This document shows positions 1-6,936 of a stretch of DNA of 64,000 nt, piece by piece. The number at the start of each line of letters is the position of its first letter. Position 1 is the first letter of the stretch. The translations under genes were made by a program, and so were the position numbers. This stretch comes from Lentisalinibacter sp964427415. Its GTDB lineage: Bacteria > Pseudomonadota > Gammaproteobacteria > Steroidobacterales > Woeseiaceae. The stretch is from positions 185,776-249,775 of the forward strand of contig CAYRUH010000001.1 of NCBI GenBank assembly GCA_964427415.1, read 5' to 3'. The notes below the pieces were generated by a model. It had not been told where the DNA came from. It made no database searches and saw only the letters and a list, made by a program, of their open reading frames with translations.

Positions 1-294
1 GAGAAATCCACCGGTCCGTCCGGGCCAAACGGCGGTGATCTAGGCTGGTTCCCGCCGGACTCGATGGTCAAGCCTTTCTCTGACGCCGTAGTCGGCCTGG
101 AGGACGGCAATTACACCGACGAACCGGTGCAGACCCAGTTCGGCTGGCACGTGATCCTGCGAGAGGATTCTCGGGAGGCGGAAGCTCCCTCCTTCGAAGA
201 GGTGAAGGACAGGCTGGAACCGGTCGTCGAACAGAAGAAACTACAGGCTTACCTGGATGGACTGAGATCAGGAAACAATGGCTCAGCCGACTGA
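1..294 (+). CDS. Parvulin-type peptidyl-prolyl isomerase, C-terminal part
   Basis: The frame is open from base 1, so the N-terminus lies outside the window; about 97 residues are visible. The stretch GDLGWF, then MVKPFSDAV, then PVQTQFGWHVI is the C-terminal half of the rotamase (PpiC/SurA) fold, with the conserved Phe-Gly-(Trp/Tyr)-His-(Val/Ile) strand. A charged tail of about 40 residues follows and ends SGNNGSAD. Parvulins isomerise Xaa-Pro bonds, usually in outer-membrane protein precursors in the periplasm; location cannot be judged without the N-terminus. The protein ends soon after the domain, as in PpiC/PrsA-like proteins rather than SurA. A strong terminator follows 16 bp downstream. 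Family assignment is firm; the exact orthologue is not. Confidence 0.85.
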   Translation, partial: EKSTGPSGPNGGDLGWFPPDSMVKPFSDAVVGLEDGNYTDEPVQTQFGWHVILREDSREAEAPSFEEVKDRLEPVVEQKKLQAYLDGLRSGNNGSAD

Positions 295-309
295 CGCCGT
301 CGCGAAGGC

Positions 310-341
310 AAAAAAAGGGCGCCGCTGGCGCCCTTTTTTTG
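310..341 (+). terminator. Rho-independent terminator of the parvulin gene
   Basis: A perfect GGGCGCC/GGCGCCC stem with a GCT loop, preceded by an A run and followed by seven T. The A and T runs make it potentially bidirectional. Confidence 0.9.
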
Positions 342-349
342 TCCGTGAA

Positions 350-367
350 GTGTGACTGGTATCACAC
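350..367. promoter_or_regulatory. Consensus CRP (cAMP receptor protein) binding site
   Basis: GTGTGA-CTGGTA-TCACAC is a perfect match to the CRP core TGTGA-N6-TCACA, extended by one base pair on each side. It lies between two convergent genes and just after a terminator, so it cannot serve either gene's start. Its centre (358.5) is 41.5 bp before position 400, where a run of hairpins begins. That is the spacing of a class II CRP-activated promoter. The match is seen; CRP binding is inferred. Confidence 0.6.
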
Positions 368-399
368 CAGCCCATTCAGCCCTGCGGTAACCTCTATCT

Positions 400-495
400 C
401 GAGTCTTCTCTTATCGCTCAGAGAAGATTCCTCCAACCCTCAAATCTCCTAAGTTGAGGCGAGATATTAGCCGGCAGGGATGCCGGCTTTTTTTT
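400..495 (+). ncRNA. Candidate CRP-linked small RNA
   Basis: No coding sequence is apparent. Three successive hairpins can be read on the plus strand: an 11 bp stem (401-411 with 420-430, loop TATCGCTC), a 6 bp stem CCTCAA/TTGAGG (438-443 with 454-459), and an 8 bp terminator stem (469-476 with 481-488) followed by T8. A second plus-strand terminator 150 bp after that of the parvulin gene implies a separate transcript. A perfect CRP site lies about 41 bp before the first hairpin. Possible -10 sequences are TAACCT (388-393) and TATCTC (395-400), both weak. The alternative is a read-through UTR with tandem terminators. No known RNA family was recognised. Confidence 0.5.
469..495 (+). terminator. 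Rho-independent terminator ending the candidate small RNA
   Basis: AGCCGGCA/TGCCGGCT stem with a GGGA loop, then eight T. The T run overlaps the stop codon of the convergent repeat-protein gene. On the minus strand the stem is not followed by T, so it works in the plus direction only. Confidence 0.85.
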
Positions 496-1773
496 ATTCA
501 AGTTCACTCAAAGCGTTTGCGTAGACCGACACATTCGTCGCAGGGAAAGCGCTCCCATACGCTGCAAACCGATCGCCCGCTGAAATGATCGGAATATCTG
601 CACCACCCATCGTCTGTGTCATATCCACGCTGAATCCACCGATTACAGCGGTTCCGGTCGCCCGATCAACAGACTGAACTGGGCCAGCGACCAAGACTCC
701 CGTCGAACCCGGGATATGGACTTGGGGATAGATGAGAGCGTTCAGTGCTACAAACGTGCCGTCATCATCAACGACTCCTTGGAAGTACGTCATGTTACCT
801 GTGGAAAAGAGACCTGCTGTATTCGCTGGGAGGCCCCCTATATCCACTGTACGGCCAAGCAACTGAATGGTCTGGTCGCCCGTCACCCCGTCTACGGGCG
901 CAAAAAGCTCAATGAGAGATGATGGATCAACCCCATTGACACCGCTTCCAACTGCGATCGCGTTGACGCCGCTACCAACTTGAATAGCGAACACGCCACT
1001 GCCGACCTGGATAGCGTGTGCTCCACTACCTACCTGGATCGCATTTGCGCCACTACCGACAGCGATGGCGTCCACGCCGCTGCCGACCTGGATAGCGTGA
1101 GCGCCGCTACCGACCTGGATAGCATGAACCCCACTACCAACGGCAATGGCGTCCACGCCACTTCCTACCTGGATGGCGTGAGCGCCGCTTCCTACCTGGA
1201 TGGCGTGAGCGCCGCTACCTACCTGGATCGCATGAACTCCACTACCGACAGCAATGGCGTCCACGCCGCTACCGACCTGGATAGCGTGAGCGCCGCTACC
1301 GACCTGGATAGCGTGAGCGCCGCTACCTACCTGGATCGCGTGGATTCCACTGCCAACGGCAATGGCATCCACGCCGCTGCCGANNNNNNNNNNNNNNNNN
1401 NNNNNNNNNNNNNNNNNNNNNNNNNNNNNNNNNNNNNNNNNNNNNNNNNNNNNNNNNNNNNNNNNNNNNNNNNNNNNNNNNNNACCTGGATCGCGTGGAT
1501 TCCACTGCCAACGGCAATGGCATCCACGCCGCTGCCGACTTGAATCGCATGCGCACCGCTACCGATCTCGATAGCATGAACCCCACTACCAACGGCAATG
1601 GCGTCCACGCCACTTCCTACCTGAATAGCTTTCGACCCACTACCCACAGCAATTGCCTTCGCACCACTTCCAACACTAATCGCGTTCGTCGAAGACGTGG
1701 TCTGCTCGGCAGTCACTTGCGAGGCCGCAACACTCAGCAAGACAGCAACCGCAATGCTCCAACTCGTCCTCAT
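494..1773 (-). CDS. Secreted RTX-like nonapeptide-repeat protein (split by assembly gap)
   Basis: The start ATG at 1773 has AGGAG eight bases upstream and opens a Sec signal peptide, MRTSWSIAVAVLLSVAASQV, with likely cleavage after VTA. From residue 31 the protein is an array of nonapeptides of the form V-G-S-G-x-(D/H/K/N)-A-I-(A/Q), at least 22 units. This is the RTX pattern GGxGxDxUx with the first Gly replaced by Val and with Asp kept in only about a quarter of units. A C-terminal region of about 145 residues (starting NGVDPSSLIEL) has two similar beta-rich halves, each with a G-x-V-x(2)-(D/V) start, and resembles DUF5666-type OB-like domains. A 100-N gap lies inside the array; the apparent frameshift there disappears when the 55 bp flanking duplication is collapsed, giving about 374 residues. 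Function unknown; probably periplasmic or extracellular, possibly metal-binding. Confidence 0.75.
938..1683 (-). repeat. 27 bp tandem coding repeats (nonapeptide array)
   Basis: Imperfect 27 bp units, in frame, encode the nonapeptides. Two unit types are mixed: VGSG-x-D-AIA and VGSG-x-H-AIQ, with D always followed by AIA and H nearly always by AIQ (AIE once). They form super-repeats of two to four units (one D unit, then one to three H units). The array contains the 100-N gap, so the true copy number is uncertain. Confidence 0.9.
1329..1538. other. Assembly gap flanked by an exact 55 bp duplication
   Basis: Bases 1384-1483 are 100 N. The 55 bases before the gap (1329-1383) are identical to the 55 after it (1484-1538). 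Removing the N run and one copy (155 bp) brings both halves of the repeat gene into one frame. The gap is probably an artefact of graph-based assembly in a tandem repeat, though repeat copies may be missing. Confidence 0.9.
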
Positions 1774-1830
1774 TGTATTTCTCCTAAGTTTTTTCGCTCT
1801 CGGCAACCCGCTCGTGTTGCCGCTACACCC

Positions 1831-1856
1831 AAAAAGTAAGGCTTCCTAGCCTTAAA
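1831..1856 (-). terminator. Terminator between the DUF6502 gene and the repeat-protein gene
   Basis: On the minus strand AAGGCT/AGCCTT forms a 6 bp stem with a 4-base loop, then AC and T5. It would end transcription from the gene at 1866-2765. Between it and the repeat-protein start lies another hairpin, CGGCAAC/GTTGCCG (1801-1807 with 1816-1822), in that gene's leader. Confidence 0.6.
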
Positions 1857-1865
1857 CTGTTTTAT

Positions 1866-2765
1866 CTACTTGTCTTTCTCGCCGTCAGACTCGGCTTCAT
1901 CTAAAAACTGATAAATGCCGACTCCTGCATACGCCCTCTTGATACCTCGTCGCGCCGCTCTTATCGCTGGTGTATCCGGAGCGTCCTCCGAAAGTTCATT
2001 GGCGACTATCCAAGAATTGATCGCTTCCAAAAAATCTGCCGATTTATCTCTGACCAATTTCTGAAAATCTGGATATCTTGATTCGGGAAATCCTTGATCC
2101 GAATAAACCAAGCGTTCTACTCTTTTGGTTGCCGCGTTTCGCTCGTCATTATTGTGATTCAGCGTATCTGCGACCCTCTGTATCACCGTGCCTAAATGCT
2201 CGATGCTCGCTTCATCCATTGGGGAGGGAAGATATGTCGAACTCTGCAATTTAAGCGTTCCATCATCAAACTGCTTTACGGCATCGATTCGCAGTAGTTC
2301 ATCCAACATCGCCCTCGGCAACATGTCCCCGCTGTAGTGCTTTACAAGCTCCGTAAAACTCGGTTCGTTGACATCCGCATCAAATGGCAACTCAAGTGGT
2401 ACGCCGTAAGCTCCGGTGTAGCGCGCATTTCGCTGCCATTCGTTCAAGACCCGAGCGACCCGGGACATATTGCTAAAATCTCTTTGGAATGAATCCCCGC
2501 TTCTCAGTCTCGCTATCTCTTTCCGAGTCAGTCCGGTGAGAATCGCCAAACGTGTGTTACTAACTCGAGTCCGCCCCTCGATTGCAAACTCCTGCGACGA
2601 GGCAACATCCACGAAAACCTGTCTGACGATCTCCTCTAAATCCTTAGCCACCATCCCACTTCGCAGAAGAATTCTGACCAGCGGATTGAGCAATCGCCGG
2701 AAAGCCTTTCGCAGGCTGTCTCGAATCTCCGGCGACCCAGCAGAGACCACGTCGTCCGTGCTCAT
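1866..2765 (-). CDS. DUF6502-type protein, putative DNA-binding regulator (copy 1)
   Basis: 299 residues, no signal peptide or membrane segment. The N-terminal 100 residues contain the block VRILLRSGMVAKDLEEI, then FVDVAS, then TRLAILTGLTRKEIARLR. The last part reads like a helix-turn-helix (residues about 68-88). A second domain (about 115-180) has the PSFTELVKHYSGDM...ML-EL-RI-AV pattern of a winged-helix-like element, followed by a helical C-terminus. It is a clear paralogue of the protein at 3194-4042, and I recall this arrangement as the DUF6502 family. It lies 92 bp upstream of the secreted repeat-protein gene on the same strand, which suggests control of that gene, although a terminator separates them. 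Regulatory function is inferred. Confidence 0.65.
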   Translation of the reverse strand: MSTDDVVSAGSPEIRDSLRKAFRRLLNPLVRILLRSGMVAKDLEEIVRQVFVDVASSQEFAIEGRTRVSNTRLAILTGLTRKEIARLRSGDSFQRDFSNMSRVARVLNEWQRNARYTGAYGVPLELPFDADVNEPSFTELVKHYSGDMLPRAMLDELLRIDAVKQFDDGTLKLQSSTYLPSPMDEASIEHLGTVIQRVADTLNHNNDERNAATKRVERLVYSDQGFPESRYPDFQKLVRDKSADFLEAINSWIVANELSEDAPDTPAIRAARRGIKRAYAGVGIYQFLDEAESDGEKDK

Positions 2766-3193
2766 CTGATGGGACTTCTTCGTTTTCCAGCGTTTAACAT
2801 AGTTTTTAATTATTTCAAAAACAAGGCAGAAGATGTAAAAAGCAGTCGGCGCTTTGCGACATAATTCTGCTCCTTCACGCGCAAATTGACAAATTTTTCC
2901 CAGACATGAGCCTAAAAACTGATGGTCCAGCTTAGTCAGCTGGGCGCTCGCCGCACCAAGTTGACATAACCTGTTGTTTTTATTCTAGTTAGATTCAGAC
3001 GCCTAGGGTGGGGAGGCGTGGAGCAAGAAAACCAAGGGAGCACGATGCGCAATAATTTATTTGCGCAGTTGGATAAATAGCCCGAATCAGTGAGAAAGCA
3101 GAGGAAGAGGATTTAGTGCTGATTGAACGGTGATAGCACTATATCTGCGCAATGATTAAACCCGCGCGGAAGTAAGAGCCGATCGGGCGTCTG
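2766..3193. other. AT-rich intergenic region between the two DUF6502 genes
   Basis: 428 bp without a convincing gene and noticeably richer in A+T than the rest of the window. It holds a possible plus-strand promoter, TTGACA at 2961-2966 with weak -10 candidates (TATTCT, TCTAGT) after 14 to 17 bp. It also holds an 11-codon open frame (ATG at 3045, stop 3078-3080) preceded by AAGGGAG. Within that frame is an inverted repeat TGCGCAA/TTGCGCA (3046-3052 with 3062-3068), and TGCGCAAT recurs at 3145. These could be operator sites for the flanking regulators; nothing is established. Confidence 0.4.
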
Positions 3194-4042
3194 TTATGAA
3201 TCACCTTGGAAATAGTAGAGACCAACTCCGATTACTTCATTAGAGCTATCGGCTTCAGTCTCGTGGAGTGCTTCATACGCTCCAAAAAGGTCATCAATCG
3301 ATTCGGAGAATTCAGTCAAGCGACTGGAGACAATACGCCGGAGACGCTTGGCATCTTCAGCGCTTATTCGTTTGGTTTCGACTGTTCTCTGAACATAGGT
3401 GCCAACACCTCTATCCAACGAATCAGCGTTATGAGCAATCGTCTGTCCAAGCGCACTTAAGCCGACCAAACCTTCTGCGATTTTTTCTGATGATGTCGGA
3501 AGAGAGAAGCTACGTTTTAGTGCTCTCAGCTGTCCATGTTCGTCTTCGCTTACAGCACCAACCCTCTTCAGTTCAGTCCGCATGGCTCCAGGAGGAATAT
3601 CTCCTCCATACTTCTTTACGAGAGCCGCGAACGAACTCTCACGATCATCGAAATCGAGAGCGGCCGGCCGCCCATCTTCGTCAAGGAAAATCGGATCGGT
3701 ATGCCAAAAATGCAATACATCCGAAGCAGGTACCGTACGGTAAACCTTGCTTGCTTCCGCGCCGTCGATTTTCAAACGAATACGTCTGATTTCTTTGCGT
3801 GTTAGGCCTGTCATTACAGCTACTCGGGAAATATTAGTGGGTCGTCCGCGTAATCCGTAATCAGTCGTTGCAACATCAACGAATGCTGTTTTCGCTATCT
3901 CGGCAAACTCTCTATACCCAATACCCGATCGCAATAAAATCCTAGCTACCTGTCTCATCAGGCTATACAAAGCATCAAGAATTTTCTGTTGCGTGGCGCC
4001 TAGCATGGCGCGGAATATAGGACTGCCAAGAGGTACGGTCAA
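3194..4042 (-). CDS. DUF6502-type protein, putative DNA-binding regulator (copy 2)
   Basis: 282 residues from a TTG at 4042; an in-frame ATG at 4006 is an alternative, and neither has a good ribosome binding site. The conserved block reads VARILLRSGIGYREFAEIAK, then FVDVAT, then GRPTNISRVAVMTGLTRKEI, the same order as in copy 1 but closer to the family norm. The helix-turn-helix-like part spans about residues 68-90. The middle region (SSFAALVKKYGGDIPPGAM) aligns with SFTELVKHYSGDMLPRAM of copy 1. No membrane segments. It follows ligA by 76 bp on the same strand. Probably cytoplasmic and DNA-binding; target unknown. Confidence 0.65.
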   Translation of the reverse strand: MTVPLGSPIFRAMLGATQQKILDALYSLMRQVARILLRSGIGYREFAEIAKTAFVDVATTDYGLRGRPTNISRVAVMTGLTRKEIRRIRLKIDGAEASKVYRTVPASDVLHFWHTDPIFLDEDGRPAALDFDDRESSFAALVKKYGGDIPPGAMRTELKRVGAVSEDEHGQLRALKRSFSLPTSSEKIAEGLVGLSALGQTIAHNADSLDRGVGTYVQRTVETKRISAEDAKRLRRIVSSRLTEFSESIDDLFGAYEALHETEADSSNEVIGVGLYYFQGDS

Positions 4043-4118
4043 TTAAATCCAGAGGCTGGGAAATTCTCCCCACTTCCAAAATTGCTCACCTTAAGGCTTG
4101 ACCGTCCTCGAGATCGAA

Positions 4119-6176
4119 TCACATCCATTTGAGACTATCCTCTTCGCTAATCATCTCTCCCAGCCTATCCTCATCAATCATCTCGATGCCGAGCGCCCGT
4201 GCTTTCTCCAGTTTGCTGCCCGCATTCTCACCGACAACAATAAAATCAGTCTTCTTTGAGACAGTGCCCGTCACTTTGCCGCCAGCAGCGCGGATGCGAT
4301 CCCTCGCTTCATCTCGCGTCATCGACTGCAGCGTTCCCGTAATCACGACTGTCTTGCCGGCGAAAGGTCCGGTTTCGGAGACCGCGCCTGCCGCCTTGCC
4401 TTTGGGCCAGGTGATACCGAGATTCTGCAGGGACCGGATAACACGACGATTGCGGTCTTCTGCAAAGAAGGCTTTTATGTGAGATGCCACCACGGGGCCC
4501 ACATCGGGTAATGCTTCCAGCGCCTCCTGATCCGCGTTTATCAACGCATCGAGGTCGCCGAAGTACTGCGCGAGATTTGCGGCGGTCGCCTCACCTACCT
4601 CCCGGATGCCGAGGGCGTAAAGGAAGCGATCCAGGGTGGTCTTTTTGCTGCTCTCCAGCGCTGCCACGAGGTTTTCCGCGGACTTCTCGCCCATCCTGTC
4701 GAGTTCTGCGAGTGCGTCCGCCGTCAGCCGGTAGAGATCATCGGGGGATTCCACTTTGCCGGATTCGACGAGTTGCTCGACGAGCTTCTCGCCGAGCCCA
4801 TCGATGTCCATGGCGCGGCGCGAGGCGAAGTGACGGAGCGACTCCTTGCGTTGGGCGGCGCAGATAAGGCCGCCGGAGCAGCGTGCGACGGCCTCGCCTT
4901 CCGGGCGCTCCACCGCCGAACCGCAGACCGGGCAGTGTTCGGGCAGGCTTATCTGCGTCGCATCCTCTGGACGGCGCTCTGTCACCACGGAGACGATCTC
5001 GGGGATGACGTCTCCCGCCCTGCGCACGATGACGGTATCGCCTTTCCTGACGTCTTTCCGGGCGATCTCGTCCATGTTGTGCAGGGTGACGTTGCTCACG
5101 GTGACACCGCCGACGAATACGGGCTCCAGCCGGGCCACCGGCGTGACGGCGCCGGTGCGACCAACCTGGAATTCCACGTCGCGCACTACCGTAAGCTCTT
5201 CCTGGGCCGCGAATTTGTGGGCGATGGCCCATCGCGGCGCCCTTGAGACGTAGCCGAGTTCGCGCTGATGATCGAGTCTGTCCACCTTGTAGACGACACC
5301 ATCGATCTCATAGGGGAGCGAGTCCCTTTTCTCGGCGATCTGTCCATAATAGCGAAGGCAGCCCTCCACACCGTTCACGGTCGACGTTTCCGGACAGATC
5401 CGATGACCCCAGTGGCGCAGTTGTTCCAGCATGCCGCTCTGGCGATCCGGCAGATCGCCATCCGAGTATTCGCCGATGCCGTAGACGAATATTTCGAGCG
5501 GCCGCCTGGCGGTAATGCGCGGGTCGAGCTGCCGCAGGCTGCCCGAGGCCGCGTTGCGGGGATTGACGAAAGTCTTCTCACCCGCTCTCCCAGCCCGCCG
5601 GTTGAACTCCTCGAATCCGGCTTTCGGCATGAAGACCTCGCCGCGGATCTCGATGATGCGGGGGTAGCCGGAGCCGCGCAGCCTCAGGGGGACGCTGCGG
5701 ATGGTGCGCACGTTGTGGGTGATATCCTCGCCCGTGGTCCCGTCGCCGCGCGTGGCGGCCTGCACGAGGCGACCTTTCTCGTAACGCATGCTGACGGCGA
5801 CGCCATCCATTTTGGGCTCGGCATGATAGACCAGTTCTTCGCCCTGCTCCTGGTCGAGTTCGAGGCGGTCGATCACCCGCCGATGGAAGTCCCTCAACTC
5901 CTCTTCGGAGAACGCATTGGCGAGGGACAGCATGGGCACGCCGTGCCGGACCTCGCCGAATTCGCTGACCGGCGTGGTACCCACCCGCTGGGTCGGGGAG
6001 TCGGGGTGCCGAAGTTCCGGGTACTCCTCCTCCAGCGCTTCCAGCGCACGCATCAGCCGGTCGTACTCGACATCGGGGACGGACGGCTCGTTGAGTACGT
6101 AGTAGCGGAAGTTGTGCTGGCGGATCTCCTCCCGGAGTGCCTCGATGCGTTTTCTTTTATCCGCCGGAACGCTCAC
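4119..6176 (-). CDS. ligA: NAD-dependent DNA ligase LigA
   Basis: 685 residues, normal for the family. LigA seals nicks in duplex DNA with NAD+ as adenylate donor, joining Okazaki fragments and finishing repair. Visible parts in order: the Ia domain (HNFRYYVLNEPSVPDVEYDR), the adenylation motif KMDG with Lys122 as the adenylated residue, an OB fold, a Cys4 zinc finger opening CPVCGSAVERPEG, helix-hairpin-helix repeats (about 480-580), and a C-terminal BRCT domain (from GPFAGKTVVITGTL). Translation probably starts at GTG with AAGG upstream. It lies 9 bp behind zipA and is transcribed with smc and zipA. Confidence 0.97.
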   Translation of the reverse strand: MSVPADKRKRIEALREEIRQHNFRYYVLNEPSVPDVEYDRLMRALEALEEEYPELRHPDSPTQRVGTTPVSEFGEVRHGVPMLSLANAFSEEELRDFHRRVIDRLELDQEQGEELVYHAEPKMDGVAVSMRYEKGRLVQAATRGDGTTGEDITHNVRTIRSVPLRLRGSGYPRIIEIRGEVFMPKAGFEEFNRRAGRAGEKTFVNPRNAASGSLRQLDPRITARRPLEIFVYGIGEYSDGDLPDRQSGMLEQLRHWGHRICPETSTVNGVEGCLRYYGQIAEKRDSLPYEIDGVVYKVDRLDHQRELGYVSRAPRWAIAHKFAAQEELTVVRDVEFQVGRTGAVTPVARLEPVFVGGVTVSNVTLHNMDEIARKDVRKGDTVIVRRAGDVIPEIVSVVTERRPEDATQISLPEHCPVCGSAVERPEGEAVARCSGGLICAAQRKESLRHFASRRAMDIDGLGEKLVEQLVESGKVESPDDLYRLTADALAELDRMGEKSAENLVAALESSKKTTLDRFLYALGIREVGEATAANLAQYFGDLDALINADQEALEALPDVGPVVASHIKAFFAEDRNRRVIRSLQNLGITWPKGKAAGAVSETGPFAGKTVVITGTLQSMTRDEARDRIRAAGGKVTGTVSKKTDFIVVGENAGSKLEKARALGIEMIDEDRLGEMISEEDSLKWM

Positions 6177-6185
6177 GGAGCGCCT

Positions 6186-6914
6186 TCAGTTCACGGCCAG
6201 ACCGTGCTGGTACCGGATGATCTCCTCGCGCAGGAAGCGCTCGCGCTGGATGCTCATGGTGCTGCCGGCCTCGTCGAGTAGCTCGCCGTTCAGCGAGTCC
6301 GCCAGTGCGCGGGCAGTTTCCATCATTTCGTCGAAGGCCTCGGCGCCGTCCTTCGGTCCAGGCAGTACCATGAACATGCTGACACCGGGCAGCTCCTGCT
6401 GACGGATATTGCTGAGGTCAAACGTACCCGGCTCCACCAGGCTGGCGACGCTGAAGACGATGCTCTCGTCGTCGGTGCCCTCGACCCGGTGGAAGATACC
6501 GAATTTGCCATGGCGCAGACCGAGGCCCCGCAGGGCGAGCACGACCTGTTCGCCATTGAAGAGATCGTCGCCGCGGGCAATCAGGCGCAGCGTGATGATC
6601 TTCTCCTCGATCCGGGGCTGCTCCGCGGTCTCCGCCGTTTCCTCCGCGTCGCCGACCAGGTCGCGGGTCTCGCCGACCGGGATATCGCCGTGGTCTTCGT
6701 CGTCGTCGCTTATCGACGGCGCAGTTTCGTCCGCTTCGAGCTCCGGAAGTGAAGCCGTGTCGTCGTCGGTGCTGCCGTCGCTGTCGTCGAAAGCCGGCTC
6801 CAGCCGCACGTCCGGCTGGGACTCACGGCGCCGTGCCTGCCGCCGGCTGTGCCAGTACACGAGCCCGACGACGCCGATACCGACCAGCAGGAGTATGAGG
6901 CGCAATTCGTCCAT
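6186..6914 (-). CDS. zipA: Cell division protein ZipA
   Basis: 242 residues. One N-terminal membrane helix (about residues 5-21) is followed by a basic stretch (HSRRQARRRES), then an acidic, low-complexity linker to about residue 100. The C-terminal FtsZ-binding domain (about 105-242) contains LRLIARGDDLFNGEQVVLAL and GLRHGKFGIFHR. ZipA tethers the C-terminal peptide of FtsZ to the inner membrane at the division site. The linker is shorter than in Escherichia coli (328 residues in total). It sits between smc and ligA, 22 bp after smc, the usual gammaproteobacterial order. Confidence 0.93.
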   Translation of the reverse strand: MDELRLILLLVGIGVVGLVYWHSRRQARRRESQPDVRLEPAFDDSDGSTDDDTASLPELEADETAPSISDDDEDHGDIPVGETRDLVGDAEETAETAEQPRIEEKIITLRLIARGDDLFNGEQVVLALRGLGLRHGKFGIFHRVEGTDDESIVFSVASLVEPGTFDLSNIRQQELPGVSMFMVLPGPKDGAEAFDEMMETARALADSLNGELLDEAGSTMSIQRERFLREEIIRYQHGLAVN

Positions 6915-6936
6915 GGCAATGACCAGCGGCGCCGGA

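Noticed and set aside
980..1543. Plus-strand open frame of LDSVSAATD-type repeats
   Set aside because: It is the antisense reading of the nonapeptide array and runs through the N gap; it has no signal peptide or ribosome binding site.
938..1683. CRISPR-like regular repeats
   Set aside because: The 27 bp units are directly tandem with no spacers, stay in one reading frame and encode a nonapeptide after a signal peptide.
494..1806. Frameshifted or pseudogene status of the repeat protein
   Set aside because: The shift comes from the arbitrary 100-N placeholder; collapsing the 55 bp duplication restores the frame.
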